64,000 nucleotides of DNA, taken from Streptomyces sp. DT2A-34 (GTDB lineage Bacteria; Actinomycetota; Actinomycetes; Streptomycetales; Streptomycetaceae). The stretch spans positions 124,001 through 188,000 of the forward strand of contig NZ_JASTWJ010000001.1 in the NCBI RefSeq assembly GCF_030499515.1, written 5' to 3'. The stretch's first letter is position 1. Every line of letters begins with the position of its first letter. Below the pieces are notes generated by a model, which had not been told where the DNA came from, did not search any database, and saw only the letters and a program-made list of their open reading frames with translations. Shown piece after piece: positions 44,101 through 53,747 of this stretch. Both the position numbers and the translations under genes were made by a program.

Positions 44101-47100
44101 GCGACGACGAGGTCGGCGGAGCGGGGCAGCCACAGGGCCACCTCACCGCCGGCGGGCTGCTGCTCCCGCAGAGCCGCGGCCAACCGATCTGTCCGGTCGT
44201 TGAGTTGACGATACGTCAGTTGCGTGTCGCCACTGATCACGGCGGTGCGGTCGGGTAGCTCGGCGGCCTGTCGGGTGACGAGGTCGTGGACGGTGGTGTC
44301 CGTGAGCGGGCGGGTCGGGCCGCGCTGCCAGGACGGCGGTACGGGTTCCCCGTCGGCGGCGGTGGCCGGGGCGAGCCGGGACAGCGGTGCCTCGGGTGCG
44401 TCGACGGCCGCCGCGAGCAGGTCCCTGAAGGTGGCGTAGAACCGGTCGACGGTGTCCTCGTCGAACAGGTCGGTGTTGTACTCCAGGTGGCAGCGGATGC
44501 CGTGCGGCTGGTCGGTGAAGTAGACGGTGAGATCCGTCAGGGACTTGTCGGGCCCCGCGTCCAGCGGTGTGGCCTCGACGCCGGGCAATGCGAAGCGGAA
44601 CGGTTCGGCGCGCTGGAACTCGGCGAACGCCTGGAACACCGGTGTCCGGTCGGCCGCCCGGGGCGGCGCGAGGCCGCGCACCACCCTTTCGAAGGGCACA
44701 CGCGCGTGGTCGTACGCGTCGAGGGCGACCGTGCGCACCCGGTCCAGCAGCGTCCCGAACGCGGGATCGCCGGACAGGTCGAGGCGCAGCGCGAGCGTGT
44801 TCACGAAGAACCCGAGCAGGTGCTCGGCCCGCTCGGGCCGGTCCGAGATCGGGGTGCCGACGACGATGTCCGTCTGCCCGGTGACCCGGTGCAGCATCGC
44901 CCCGTATCCGGCGAGCAGGGTCATGAAGAGGGTGCTGCGGCGCGCACGGCTCAACTCGCGCAGGCGTCGGGAGAGTTCCGGGTCGAGGGTGTGGAAGACG
45001 GCCCGGCCGTTGGAGGTCATGGTCGACGGACGGGGCCGGTCGGTGGGGAGGGCGAGGACGGGCAGGTCGCCGCCGAGGGTGCGGCGCCAGTGGGCGAGGT
45101 CCTCGTCGGCCTCGGGGCTGTGGGCGGCCGCCGCCTGTTGCCTGGCGTGGTCGGCGTAGCTCCAGGTGAGCGCGGGCAGGTCGGGGGCGGCTCCGTCGCG
45201 TTCGCTGCGGTAGAGCGCGGAGAGGTCGCGGGCGAGGACGGTGGCGGAGGCCGCGTCGACCACGATGTGGTGGAGGGACAGCACGAGGACGTGCTCCGCC
45301 TCGCCCAGATTGACCAGTCGGGTGACGAACAGGGGGCCGTTCGCCAGGTCGTAGCGGCGCGCGCTCTCGGCCGACAGGACGTCCTGGAGCGTGCGTCGAG
45401 GGCTGTCGGTGCCGTCCACGCACTCGAAGTCGGGCTCCGCGAACGCCCTCACGATCTGGCGTGGCCCGTCCCCGGTCTCCCGGAAGACGGTACGCAGCCC
45501 CTCATGACGGGCGACGAGGCCGCGCAGGGCCGCGTGCAGAACGGGTACGTCGAGAGGGCCGTCCAGGCGGATCGCCTTGACCTCGTTGTAGGCGGTGCGT
45601 CCGGGAAGGAGGCGCTCCAGGAACCAGATCCGTTCCTGGCCGGGCGACAAGGGCGCGTCCGTGGGGGCGGGTTCGGCGGGTGGCGGTCCGGCGGCGAGCC
45701 CCCGGCGGGAGCGGCGGCGCAGCGCGTCCAGCCGTGGCAGCCCCGCGCGCAGCTCGTCCGCCGCGACACCGAAGTCGACGAGCGCCACGATCTCGTCGGC
45801 GCCGGCCCCGGTCACCGCGTCCACCACCGGGCGCACGCTGTCCACGGTGCCGATCAGGGCACGCTGGTCGCAGTAGCGGCCGTAGGCACGCCGGAACACC
45901 GTCTCCAGATCGTCCTCGCTCAGGGCGGACAGGTCGATGCTGTGCCCGAGGCTGTTGGTGACGCCGCTGAACAGGGACAGGGACGCGCGCAGGTAGCGGG
46001 ACAGCGGTTCGTACGCCTCGGTCCGCGCCGTGTCGTGGTCCTCGGCGAGATAGGTGTGCAGCAGGACGGCCACCCGCCCTGCGTCCGGGTCCAGGCCGTG
46101 GCGGGCCCGGGTGCGCCGGTAGCGGGCGATGTTCTCCTGGAGCTGTTCGACGGTCTGGGTCATCAGGTTGGTGACGACGCCCAGGTCGTGGCGGGCGGCG
46201 AGTTCGTACGAGGCGGGGTTGCCGACCACGGCGGTGTAGAGCGGCGGAGCGTCCTGCACCGGTCGGGGGAAGAGGCGTAGCTCTGCCTCGCCGTCACCGG
46301 TCGTGCGGCGCACGGCGTCCCCGCGCCAGAACTTCCGTACCTCCTCCAGCTGTTCGTACATCAGCTCCTTGTGGCGGCCGAAACGGTCGGGGAAGAAGGC
46401 GAAGTCCTTGGCGCTCCAGCCACTGGCGACACCGATGCCGACGCGCCCGCCGGAGAGGTTGTCGACCATCGACCACTCCTCGGCGACCCGGATCGGGTCG
46501 TGCAGCGGCAGGACCACGGAGCCTGCGTTGAGCCGGATGCGCTCGGTCTCGCGGGACAGCGCGGCGGCGAGCACCGCCGGGTTGGGGAAGAGGCCGCCGA
46601 AGGAGTGGAAGTGGCGCTCGGGCATCCACAGCGCATGGAAGCCGTGCCGGTCGGCGAACCGGGCGATGTCCATGAGGAGTTCGTACTGGCCGTGGCGCGG
46701 TGAGGACGCGTCCTGGGGGTAGTCGCCGAAGAAGTAGACGCTGAAGTCGGTGGTGCGCGCGGCGGGTTCGCTCGCGGGTCGCGTCCGGGATTCGGTGACG
46801 GCGGCGGCGTTCCAGGCCATGGCGGCCACCGGGGCAGGCGCCGAGTCCGGTTCAGCCGAGGCCGGTTCAGCCGGCGCCGGTCTCGGTGGCGCGGTCTTCG
46901 GCGCCACGGGCCGCCCGCCCGGGAAGAAGCCCGCCGTCCGCAGCTCGCGCAGCGAGTCCCGTACGGCGTCCGCCACGAACTCGAGGTCGCCGTCCGAGTG
47001 GGCGGTGGACAGGAAGAAGTTGCGCCACTCCCAGACGTGCACGCCGCGCAGCATCAGGTGGTGGTAGAGGAGCTCCATGTCGGCGCGGTGCTCGAAGCGG

Positions 47101-48437
47101 AACTGGGAGCCGAAGTGGCTCATCCGCAGCGGGTACTCCTCGGTCTCGAAGAAGCCGTTGAGCGTCGCGGCCAGTTCGGCGGTCCGCGCGTTGAGGCGTT
47201 CCTGCAGGTGCGGGCTGTGCTCCTTGAGGTGGGACAGTACGGCGCGCGCGGCGACCATCGACACGGGGTGCTGGATGTACGTACCGCCGAAGAAGGTGGT
47301 GTCGGCGGGCGGGTAGCTGTCGTCGCCGTACGACCAGTAGCCGCCGTCGACGCCGTCCATGAGGTCGGCGCGGCCCGCGATGGCGCCGATGGGGAAGCCG
47401 CCGCCGAGGAGCTTGCCGTAGGTGGCGAGGTCCGGTGTGACGCCGTACAGCTCCTGCGCGCCGCGCGGGGCGGGGCGGAAGCCGGTCAGCATCTCGTCGA
47501 AGAGCAGCACGATGCCGTGGCGGCGGGTGAGCTCGCGCAGCCTGCGCACGAACTCGACCGGTTGGAGGGAGGGGTGTCGGCTCTGCACCGGTTCCACGAC
47601 GACCGCGGCGATGTCGTCGGCGTGCCGGGCGATCGTCTCCAGTGCGGTGTCGCTGCCGTAGTCGAGGACCAGCAGATCGGAGACGGCGGCCTGCGGGACG
47701 CCTCGGGAGACGGGCACGGTGAGCTGGTCGGCGCCGCTGCCCGAGGGGCGGCCGAGGACGTTGTCGGCGTGGCCGTGGTACGCGCCCAGGAAGGTGACGA
47801 TCTTGTCGCGGCCCGTGGCGGCGCGGGCGAGGCGGATGGCCGCGGAGTTCGCCTCCGTACCGGAGTTCGCGAACGCCACCCGCTCCAGACCGGTCAGTTC
47901 GGCCAGCAGCTCGGCCGCCTCGCCGGTCTCCATGGTGCGCGGGCCGAGCTGGATGCCGCGGGACAGGTGCTCGCGGACGGCCTCGGTGACGAAGTCCGGT
48001 TCGTGGCCGAAGAGGAGGACGCCGAAGCCCATCGTGATGTCGACGTACTCGTTGCCGTCGACGTCCTGGAGCCGCGCCCCGCTCGCCCGGCGGCCCGCGA
48101 TGGGGTACAGCATCTCCTTGGTGCCGCTGCGGAAGCCGACGACGGCACGGCTGTCGGCGAGGACGCGGCGGTAGCGCTGGGCGATTTGCCTGGAGGTCGC
48201 GGTCCTGGCGGTGTAGCGGCGTACGAGGTCGTCCAGGTGCTCCTGCTGGGAGCGCGGGGAGGCGTCCCGCACCATGCCGGAGGTCCTCGCGACCGTCACC
48301 CGCGGGCCGTGGACGCGCGGCGGCTCCGGGACCGGGGCGGTGGCTGCGCCCATCTGCTCGGCGATGCGCCGCGAGAGTTCGGTCATCGCCGCCAGGTCCC
48401 GGTCGAGTGCGGCGGATATGCCGTTCAGCCCGGTCAC
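41157..48437 (-). CDS. NRPS with aminotransferase and MupA-type monooxygenase (AMT-MOX-C-A-PCP-C)
   Basis: This 2,426-residue multienzyme has these domains in order. A short coiled-coil docking start (1-30) precedes a PLP class III aminotransferase (about 80-500; PLP Lys342 in [10 protein letters not shown]). A MupA/Atu3671-type FMN luciferase-like monooxygenase (about 563-910; [18 protein letters not shown]) follows. Then come C (about 927-1350; HHIVVDAA), A (about 1380-1870; [39 protein letters not shown]), PCP (about 1900-1970; GGHSITAM, Ser1935) and a final C (about 1995-2420; HHSACDGWS). No thioesterase or reductase is present. It should aminate a beta-keto acyl-ACP made by the upstream PKS, oxidise it, couple it to one amino acid and release by the last C domain. 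The GTG start overlaps the PKS stop (GTGA), so translation is coupled. Confidence 0.93.
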   Translation of the reverse strand: MTGLNGISAALDRDLAAMTELSRRIAEQMGAATAPVPEPPRVHGPRVTVARTSGMVRDASPRSQQEHLDDLVRRYTARTATSRQIAQRYRRVLADSRAVVGFRSGTKEMLYPIAGRRASGARLQDVDGNEYVDITMGFGVLLFGHEPDFVTEAVREHLSRGIQLGPRTMETGEAAELLAELTGLERVAFANSGTEANSAAIRLARAATGRDKIVTFLGAYHGHADNVLGRPSGSGADQLTVPVSRGVPQAAVSDLLVLDYGSDTALETIARHADDIAAVVVEPVQSRHPSLQPVEFVRRLRELTRRHGIVLLFDEMLTGFRPAPRGAQELYGVTPDLATYGKLLGGGFPIGAIAGRADLMDGVDGGYWSYGDDSYPPADTTFFGGTYIQHPVSMVAARAVLSHLKEHSPHLQERLNARTAELAATLNGFFETEEYPLRMSHFGSQFRFEHRADMELLYHHLMLRGVHVWEWRNFFLSTAHSDGDLEFVADAVRDSLRELRTAGFFPGGRPVAPKTAPPRPAPAEPASAEPDSAPAPVAAMAWNAAAVTESRTRPASEPAARTTDFSVYFFGDYPQDASSPRHGQYELLMDIARFADRHGFHALWMPERHFHSFGGLFPNPAVLAAALSRETERIRLNAGSVVLPLHDPIRVAEEWSMVDNLSGGRVGIGVASGWSAKDFAFFPDRFGRHKELMYEQLEEVRKFWRGDAVRRTTGDGEAELRLFPRPVQDAPPLYTAVVGNPASYELAARHDLGVVTNLMTQTVEQLQENIARYRRTRARHGLDPDAGRVAVLLHTYLAEDHDTARTEAYEPLSRYLRASLSLFSGVTNSLGHSIDLSALSEDDLETVFRRAYGRYCDQRALIGTVDSVRPVVDAVTGAGADEIVALVDFGVAADELRAGLPRLDALRRRSRRGLAAGPPPAEPAPTDAPLSPGQERIWFLERLLPGRTAYNEVKAIRLDGPLDVPVLHAALRGLVARHEGLRTVFRETGDGPRQIVRAFAEPDFECVDGTDSPRRTLQDVLSAESARRYDLANGPLFVTRLVNLGEAEHVLVLSLHHIVVDAASATVLARDLSALYRSERDGAAPDLPALTWSYADHARQQAAAAHSPEADEDLAHWRRTLGGDLPVLALPTDRPRPSTMTSNGRAVFHTLDPELSRRLRELSRARRSTLFMTLLAGYGAMLHRVTGQTDIVVGTPISDRPERAEHLLGFFVNTLALRLDLSGDPAFGTLLDRVRTVALDAYDHARVPFERVVRGLAPPRAADRTPVFQAFAEFQRAEPFRFALPGVEATPLDAGPDKSLTDLTVYFTDQPHGIRCHLEYNTDLFDEDTVDRFYATFRDLLAAAVDAPEAPLSRLAPATAADGEPVPPSWQRGPTRPLTDTTVHDLVTRQAAELPDRTAVISGDTQLTYRQLNDRTDRLAAALREQQPAGGEVALWLPRSADLVVAMLAALKAGCAYVPLDPSLGRARAEQVIAECGARIVVSTHDDAAALKLPTGVTVVRPDATAHPSPRATSATDHQSPCCVLYTSGSTGTPKGVVVTHRGVVDLCEWHHRRFAFTSADRSAVVCSQSFDASLLEIWPALTAGASVTIADEELRRDPLALSRWYGEQGATFSILPTALGEQLLRLPAGDQPPLRHLLLGGDALRTRPRPEARYETVNVYGPTEVTVLCTTQTVAAQSPDPARPIPIGRPVDNVRLSVLDPSGSPVPVGTVGELYVGGPGVTRGYLHRPELTAERFLPDPDGGPDARRYRTGDLVRWGADGTLEFCGRADDQVKIRGFRVEPEEVSRVLNALDGVREAAVSARRNDRGEAYLAAYAVPADPIGAAADDRQAYADLLAEELAARLPEYLVPRAWRVLPALPVTGNGKLDRSALPAPDLVTSAPADRRPSTVAGQTAEGNRDDVERRVRRLWAAEFGVDADGIAGDASFFELGGHSITAMRLVNQVREEFGTEYPMLRFYQEPTLRAMTAQLAAAAGEMTDRTSVPSEADDGPGTVERRAPATAQQARFATVHADHDLPQVFNVALRITLSGDLDVASLHTALTRLVERHEGLRTRLARSGDGWEQQVLRPRPVRLPVEDLTALPAQERQAALERAGAESAETPLDPTAGTPVAVRLLRTGESTWVLLLVLHHSACDGWSVSLLLKELAALYGSAVTGDPHTLPPVRCQPVTYARWQREQADGAADERKLKFWLRELDGVPFTVGLPLDRPRPKRASGRGGAAMFTVPAEVRAAVERLARQRGTTPFVVTAAALGRMLAQKSAQADVVFNISYANRERREFEYLLACTITGFALRVRDGAAGSFAALTDRVARTAVECMDHALPVRRIAPALRERTGVDVPDRLDVGFAYQSTLDAEIELPGLTTAVEDLAPAASRTELSFGLVPAGDELKGFVEYSADLWDRTTIEGWTRDYVALLREEVDRALGR

Positions 48438-51400
48438 TTGGCCGCCTTGCCGTTGAGCCGCTCCGTCACCGAGGCCGTCTGGAGGGCGAGCAACTGGGAG
48501 AGCTGGGACATCATCTGCAGCTGTATCTGTGACATCTGCTGGATCTTGTGGGCGAGGTCCTCCAGCTCCTCGCGGGTCGCGTACTCGGATGCGGAAGGGG
48601 ATGCGGTGGCGGCAGGGGTGGGCTCGGGAGTGGGCGCTGGTGCGGGTGTTGGTGCGGGTGCGGGTGTGGGTGTTGGTGTGGGTGCGGGTTCGGGTGCGGT
48701 GATCCTGGGCGTGACGGGCGCCGCCGACTCGGCCCGCTCCACCGTGGATTCAGCCGGCGCCGTCCCCGTCGCGTCCGGCATGCGGGCGACGATGAACTCC
48801 GCGAGCCGCCGTGGCGTCCCCGTCTCCTCGAACAGCTGCCGCATCGTCACCTTGACCTGGTGTTCCTGCTCCAGCTCCCGCAGCACGCTGATCATCTGCA
48901 GCGAGTCGGCGCCGAGGTCGAAGAAGGACGCGTCCGCGACGATCGCCGACGGATCCTCGCCGAGGTGCCGGGCGGTCGCCTCGACGATGCTGTGGAGTAC
49001 CCGCGCGACCGCTGCCTCTTGCTGAACCACTTCCGCTTCCTCTCTCGCTGATCTTCCCGTGCTCAGGGCGGTCGACTCCGGCCCTGTCCAGTAGTCCTTG
49101 TGCTGGAACCGGTATCCGGGCAGCGGGATGCGCCGGCCCCCGGTGCCGTCCAGCAGCACCCGCCAGCCGACCTCCGCTCCGGCGCAGTGCAGCCCCGCCG
49201 CCGCACCCCAGAGGGAGCCGAGCCCGGTGCCGCGCCGCAGCGACGGCAGCGACCGCACCTCGGGCAGCGCCCGGCGGGCCAGGCCGCTGAGGGTGGTGTG
49301 CGGACCGATCTCGAGGAGTACGTCGGGCCGTTGTGCGCCGATGCCGCGCAACGCCTCGTCGAAGCGGACGGGTGCGCGGGTGTGCCGTACGAAGTGGTCG
49401 GCGTCCGGGGTCCAGCCGGGCGGGCGGGTCACCCCGTCCAGGGCGCTGACGAAGGGGAGGCGCACCGGCCGGAAGTCCACGTCGTCGAGGATCTTGCGGA
49501 ACTCCTCCAGCATCGGTTCCATCAGGGCGGTGTGGAAGGCGCGGGTCACCGTCAGCCGCTGCCCCGGTGTGCCGCGCTCGTCCAACAGGGCGCACGCCCG
49601 GTCCACGGCCTCGACCGGCCCGGCGAGCACCTGTGCGCGCTCCCCGTTGGTCACGGCGACCTCCAGGCCGGGCACCTCGGCTGCCAGGGCGAGGGCGCTC
49701 TCCCGGTCGAGTGCGGCCGCCACCATCGCACCGGGGACGCAACGCCGCCGCATCAGCCGGCCGCGCTCGATGGTGAGGCGCAGTCCGTCGTCGAGCGACA
49801 GGGCTCCGGCCGCATGCAGCGCCGCGTACTCTCCGACGCTGTGTCCGGTCACGGCGTACGGTTCGATGCCGAGGTCACGCCAGAGCCGGACGAGGGCGCA
49901 CTGCAGGGCGAACAGGGCGGGCTGCGCGGTGTCCGTGTTGTCGAACGGCCCCGCGAGCAGCGAGTCGCCGGTGAGGTCGCGGAAGTGGTGCTCGCAGGCG
50001 TCGAGCACTTCGCGTACGGCGGGGAAGCGCTCGTGGAGGTGGTCGGCCATCCCCGGGTACTGGCTGCCCTGCCCGGTGAACTGGAACGCGACGCGCGCGG
50101 GGCCCTCCTGCGGGGTCGTGCCCGTGGTGACCGTCGCTCCTGCGGTCCCGGCGAGCCAGGCGTCGAGGGTGTCGGCGAGGGCGGCCGGGGTGGAGCCGCG
50201 GGCCGCGAGCCGGTGGCGGCCGTGGGCGCGGCCGAGGGCGGCGGTGGTGACGAGGTCCGCCACGTGGGGCGCGGGTGGCTGCCGTAACCGGTCGCGCAGG
50301 GCTCGGGCGTTGTCCGCCAGGGCGGCCTCGCTGCTCGCGGATACCAGGAGCACGTCCGCGGGGGCGGCGGCGCCGGTGCGGGGCGCGGGGTCGGGGGCCT
50401 GTTCCAGGATCAGGTGGACGTTGGTGCCGCCCACGCCGAGTGAGGTGAGGCCCGCGCGGCGGGGCACGTCGCTCTCGGGCCAGGGCCGGGCGGCCGTCGG
50501 TATGTAGAAGGGGCTGTGGTCGAGGTCGAGGCGGGGGTTGGGCTCGCTGAAGTTCGCCATCGGCGGGATGACGCCGTGCCGCAGGACCAGCAGGGTCTTG
50601 ACGAGGCCGGCCAGTCCGGAGGCCGCGTCGAGATGGCCGATATTGGCCTTGGTCGAGCCGAGGGCGCAGTAGCCGGTGCGGTCGGTGTCCTCGCGGTAGG
50701 CGCGGGCGGCGCCGTCGAACTCGATCGGGTCGCCCTTGAGCGTGCCGGTGCCGTGGGTCTCCAGGTAGCCGATGGTGTCCGCGCCGACACCGGCGCGCCG
50801 CAGGGCCTGCCGGATGGCCGCGCGCTGGCCGTGTGCGCTGGGGGCGGTGAAGGCGGACTTGTCCGCGCCGTCGTTGTTGACGCCCCAGCCGCGGATGACG
50901 CCGTGGATGGTGTCGCCGTCGGCGACGGCCCGGGCCAGCCGCTTCAGTACGACGGCCAGGACGCCCGTGCCGCCCACGGTTCCGTCGGCGCCGGCGTCGA
51001 AGGCCCGCAGGCGGCCGGACCTGGAGAGGATCGAGCCCTTGACGTAGCGGTAGCCCAGGGCCCTCGGCACATGGACGGCGGTGGCGCCGACGAGGGCGAG
51101 GTCGCAGTCGCCCATGAGCAGCGACTGCGCGGCCGACTGCACGGCGACCAGGGAACTGGAGCAGCCCGTCTGGATGTTGACGGCGGGACCGGTGAGGCCG
51201 AGCCGGTGGGCGACGCGGGTGGCCGTGAAGTCGGCGTAGTTGCCGACCGTGATCTGCATGCCCGCGGCCCAGTCGGTGGCGGGCCGGGTGGGCAGGACGT
51301 TGTTGAGGAGGTAGTTCTGCAGGGCGTACAGGTGGTAACCCGTGCTGGCGTACACGCCGACGCGGGTGCCGTCGCGTTCGTCCGGATAGCCGGCGTTCTC

Positions 51401-51715
51401 CAATGCGTGCTGGGCGCACTCCAGGAACAGGCGTTGCTGGGGGTCCGTGAGCCGGGCCTCGCGGGGGCTCATCGCGAAGTGCTGGGCGTCGAAGCCGGCG
51501 ATGTCGTCGAGCACTCCGGAGGCGCCGACGAAATCCGCCGCCCGGTACTCCTCGGCGGGGACGCCGGCGGCGGCCAGTTCCTCCTGGGTGAATCGGGTGA
51601 TGCGGTCCGTGCCGTCACGGACGATGCGCCAGAGTTCCTCGGGGGTGTCGGCGCCGGGCAGCCGGAAGGCCATGCCGATGACGGCCATCCGCGGGTCGAA
51701 CTCGCTCGTGGCCAT
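48434..51715 (-). CDS. Type I polyketide synthase module KS-AT-ACP
   Basis: This 1,093-residue module adds one malonate unit and leaves the beta-keto group intact. KS spans about residues 8-440, with Cys185 in TGCSSSLVAV (usual motif TACSSS), His321 in ETHGTGT and His361 in KANIGH. AT spans about 540-830, with Ser626 in GHSVGEYAAL; RAFH near 725-728 fits malonyl rather than methylmalonyl specificity. ACP spans about 900-980 (LGADSLQMI, Ser938). No ketoreductase or dehydratase is present. A Pro/Thr/Ala repeat linker (1005-1040) leads to a helical tail (EELEDLAHKIQQMSQIQLQM) likely to dock on the NRPS. The start overlaps the MFS stop by one base (TGATG). The starter unit is not encoded here. 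Confidence 0.93.
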   Translation of the reverse strand: MATSEFDPRMAVIGMAFRLPGADTPEELWRIVRDGTDRITRFTQEELAAAGVPAEEYRAADFVGASGVLDDIAGFDAQHFAMSPREARLTDPQQRLFLECAQHALENAGYPDERDGTRVGVYASTGYHLYALQNYLLNNVLPTRPATDWAAGMQITVGNYADFTATRVAHRLGLTGPAVNIQTGCSSSLVAVQSAAQSLLMGDCDLALVGATAVHVPRALGYRYVKGSILSRSGRLRAFDAGADGTVGGTGVLAVVLKRLARAVADGDTIHGVIRGWGVNNDGADKSAFTAPSAHGQRAAIRQALRRAGVGADTIGYLETHGTGTLKGDPIEFDGAARAYREDTDRTGYCALGSTKANIGHLDAASGLAGLVKTLLVLRHGVIPPMANFSEPNPRLDLDHSPFYIPTAARPWPESDVPRRAGLTSLGVGGTNVHLILEQAPDPAPRTGAAAPADVLLVSASSEAALADNARALRDRLRQPPAPHVADLVTTAALGRAHGRHRLAARGSTPAALADTLDAWLAGTAGATVTTGTTPQEGPARVAFQFTGQGSQYPGMADHLHERFPAVREVLDACEHHFRDLTGDSLLAGPFDNTDTAQPALFALQCALVRLWRDLGIEPYAVTGHSVGEYAALHAAGALSLDDGLRLTIERGRLMRRRCVPGAMVAAALDRESALALAAEVPGLEVAVTNGERAQVLAGPVEAVDRACALLDERGTPGQRLTVTRAFHTALMEPMLEEFRKILDDVDFRPVRLPFVSALDGVTRPPGWTPDADHFVRHTRAPVRFDEALRGIGAQRPDVLLEIGPHTTLSGLARRALPEVRSLPSLRRGTGLGSLWGAAAGLHCAGAEVGWRVLLDGTGGRRIPLPGYRFQHKDYWTGPESTALSTGRSAREEAEVVQQEAAVARVLHSIVEATARHLGEDPSAIVADASFFDLGADSLQMISVLRELEQEHQVKVTMRQLFEETGTPRRLAEFIVARMPDATGTAPAESTVERAESAAPVTPRITAPEPAPTPTPTPAPAPTPAPAPTPEPTPAATASPSASEYATREELEDLAHKIQQMSQIQLQMMSQLSQLLALQTASVTERLNGKAAK

Positions 51716-52974
51716 CAGCCGTGTCCCTCCGTCGCCGTCGTCCTGTCCCGGCCAACCGTTTCCTCAGCGCCGGGGTCGCGGGTGCGGCCGCGGCTCAGGA
51801 GCAGCAGGAGCAGGGCCGCGCAGAGCCCGATCGCGAGGCCGTGGAAGGAGGCCACCACCTGCAGCGGGGAGAACCTCTCCAGCAGGGCGCCGCTGACGAG
51901 CATGCCCAGGCCGAAGCCGGTGTTCTCGGCCGAGGCGGAGAGCCCGAAGAGGCGGCCGCGCTGCTCGTCGGGGGCGGTCTGCAGCCGCGACACGTAGACG
52001 ATCTCGGTGAATCCGTCGGCGGCTCCGGCGACGAGCGCGGCGATCACGGCGGGCACGGTGGGCAGTCCGCTGAAGACCACGATGAACCCGGCCGACATCA
52101 CACAGGCGCCGAGCGCGAACGCCCGCTCCCCCGGTGTGCGCCCGGTCTTCTTGGTGACCCGGCCGATCACCTGCTGGGCGACGATGTTGCCGAGGGCCCA
52201 AGTGGCCCAGAACTGGCTGATGAACGTGGCCGGATGGTCGGGGTCCAAGCCGCTGGAGTAGATCGGCAGGGCGACGTTGTGGGACGAGGAGCCCAGCCCG
52301 TCGACCGCCCGCACGGCGATCATCGCCATCAGCAGCGGGGCCGTGCCCAGCAGCATCCGGGCCGTCCAGCGGGCGGCGCCGACGGACTCCGCGGAGCCGC
52401 CGCCGACGGCATCCTCGGCCGCCCTCGTGCGTACGGGCAGCAGGAACAGCACCGTCGCGGAGACCAGGAAGGTCGCGGCGTCCAGCGCGAACGCCGCGGA
52501 GTAGCCGAGCTCGGCCACCACCACACCCGACGACGCGAACCCGGCGATCATGGCGAGCGAACGCCCGGTCACCAGCAGCCCGTTGGCGCGTACGCGGTGC
52601 TCCGCCCCGACGATCTCCGGGATGCTGCTGCGCAGGGCGACCTGGGACAGCGTCGAGCAGCCGCCGGTGACCACGGCCAGGACGTACAGCAGCCCGGGGC
52701 GCGTGCCCTCGGGCGCGAGCAGCAGGCTCAGCAGCGCCACGGCCTGGCACAGGTCGGCGCCGACCATCAGGCGCTTGCGGTCGTGGGCCGAGACCAGACG
52801 CCCGCTCACCCAGCCCGACACGACGCTCGTCGCCAGGCGTACGGCCATGAAGAGGCCGGCCGCCAGCGCGCTGCCCGTGGCGTCGTAGACGAAGACGTTG
52901 AGCGCCACCATGTTCAGGTAGCTGCCGTACGCCGAGATGCCGTTGCCCACGACGAGCAGGCGGAAATGCCTCAT
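51715..52974 (-). CDS. MFS transporter (EntS-like exporter) of the PKS-NRPS operon
   Basis: This protein of about 419 residues is a twelve-helix major facilitator of the MFS_3/enterobactin-exporter group: LLVVGNGISAYGSYLNMVAL, GLFMAVRLATSVVSGWVSGR, LVSAHDRKRLMVGADLCQAV (loop 2-3 motif A variant) and GAADGFTEIVYVSRLQ. It would export the product of the two downstream synthases. ATG 52974 has AGGAAGG directly upstream; ATG 52995 is also in frame but has no ribosome site. It is the first gene of the operon, and its stop overlaps the PKS start, so all three genes are co-expressed. Confidence 0.88.
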   Translation of the reverse strand: MRHFRLLVVGNGISAYGSYLNMVALNVFVYDATGSALAAGLFMAVRLATSVVSGWVSGRLVSAHDRKRLMVGADLCQAVALLSLLLAPEGTRPGLLYVLAVVTGGCSTLSQVALRSSIPEIVGAEHRVRANGLLVTGRSLAMIAGFASSGVVVAELGYSAAFALDAATFLVSATVLFLLPVRTRAAEDAVGGGSAESVGAARWTARMLLGTAPLLMAMIAVRAVDGLGSSSHNVALPIYSSGLDPDHPATFISQFWATWALGNIVAQQVIGRVTKKTGRTPGERAFALGACVMSAGFIVVFSGLPTVPAVIAALVAGAADGFTEIVYVSRLQTAPDEQRGRLFGLSASAENTGFGLGMLVSGALLERFSPLQVVASFHGLAIGLCAALLLLLLSRGRTRDPGAEETVGRDRTTATEGHG

Positions 52975-53443
52975 GCGCCTTCCTCTGGTCTGCATGAAGG
53001 GTGTGAGTGAGGTGAGGCCCGGGAGGCCCGGCCCGCCTGTTCAGTGACGGCGCGCGGTCCGGGCTGACGGCAGGTCGCGGTGCGGTCGCCCGTCGCGGCC
53101 GTCGCGGTCGCCGCGCGGGAAGCGATGCCGCGGTGTCCGAGGCCCGGTCAACGGCCCCGACCGCTGTCGGTGCGTCGGTGCGCACCGCTGTCGCACGGCC
53201 TGTTCCTGCCCCCATTGCCGGCCCAGCACAAAAACCATTCCCCCTAGAGGCCGCCGGACAGCGGCCATCGGTCCGCCACCCAAGCAGACCCGGACACGGG
53301 CGTTCAAGGCTCCGAGCAGGTCCAGACTCTTTCCGGTCCGGATTTGGCGATTTCGGACCGCCCCTCATGACCCGCGTGGCGGAGGCCACGGGCGGCGATC
53401 GACCGCGCGACCTTGCTGCAGTGTCCATTCCGAGGAGCGAAGG
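52975..53443. other. Promoter region of the PKS-NRPS operon, no supported gene
   Basis: These 469 bases hold the start region of the minus-strand operon. Short open frames exist on both strands, without ribosome sites or domains. No regulator gene for the cluster and no clear promoter or operator palindrome was found. Confidence 0.4.
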
Positions 53444-53722
53444 GTGACGGCCGGCCGGCTGCTGCGCCGCCAGGTCACCGGGCGACGAGCCAGCGGCAGC
53501 GCACGTCGGTGGCTCGCCGTGTCCGGAACAGGGATCGTGCACGTGAACGACCAGCCGGTGGGGACGAGCCGCAGGCTCCCACCGTCACCGCCGTTGCGCG
53601 GTTACGTCCAGCACCGCCAAGTGCCGGGAGCCGAGAAGGTGTTACGCCACTTCGGCGGTCGCGAGACGCCCGTCTACGACGGGGTCGGCGCCCTGTACTA
53701 CGACTCCCGCAGGACGCGCTGA
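53444..53722 (+). CDS. Possible small protein, unknown
   Basis: A 92-residue frame starts at GTG 53444, with GGAG about 9 bases upstream. The N-terminal half is Arg-rich and looks unstructured; the second half (RGYVQHRQVPGAEKVLRHFG, PVYDGVGALYYDSRR) looks more protein-like. It contains a TTA codon (leucine of KVLRHF). I recognise no family, and it could be the tail of a lost gene. It is convergent with the alpha-galactosidase gene. Confidence 0.35.
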   Translation: MTAGRLLRRQVTGRRASGSARRWLAVSGTGIVHVNDQPVGTSRRLPPSPPLRGYVQHRQVPGAEKVLRHFGGRETPVYDGVGALYYDSRRTR

Positions 53723-53747
53723 CCCACTTCCCTTCCTGCCTGCCCGG

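Noticed and set aside
48600..48700. Tandem GT-rich repeats resembling a regulatory or CRISPR-like array
   Set aside because: They are the coding repeats for the Pro/Thr/Ala linker of the PKS; there are no spacers.
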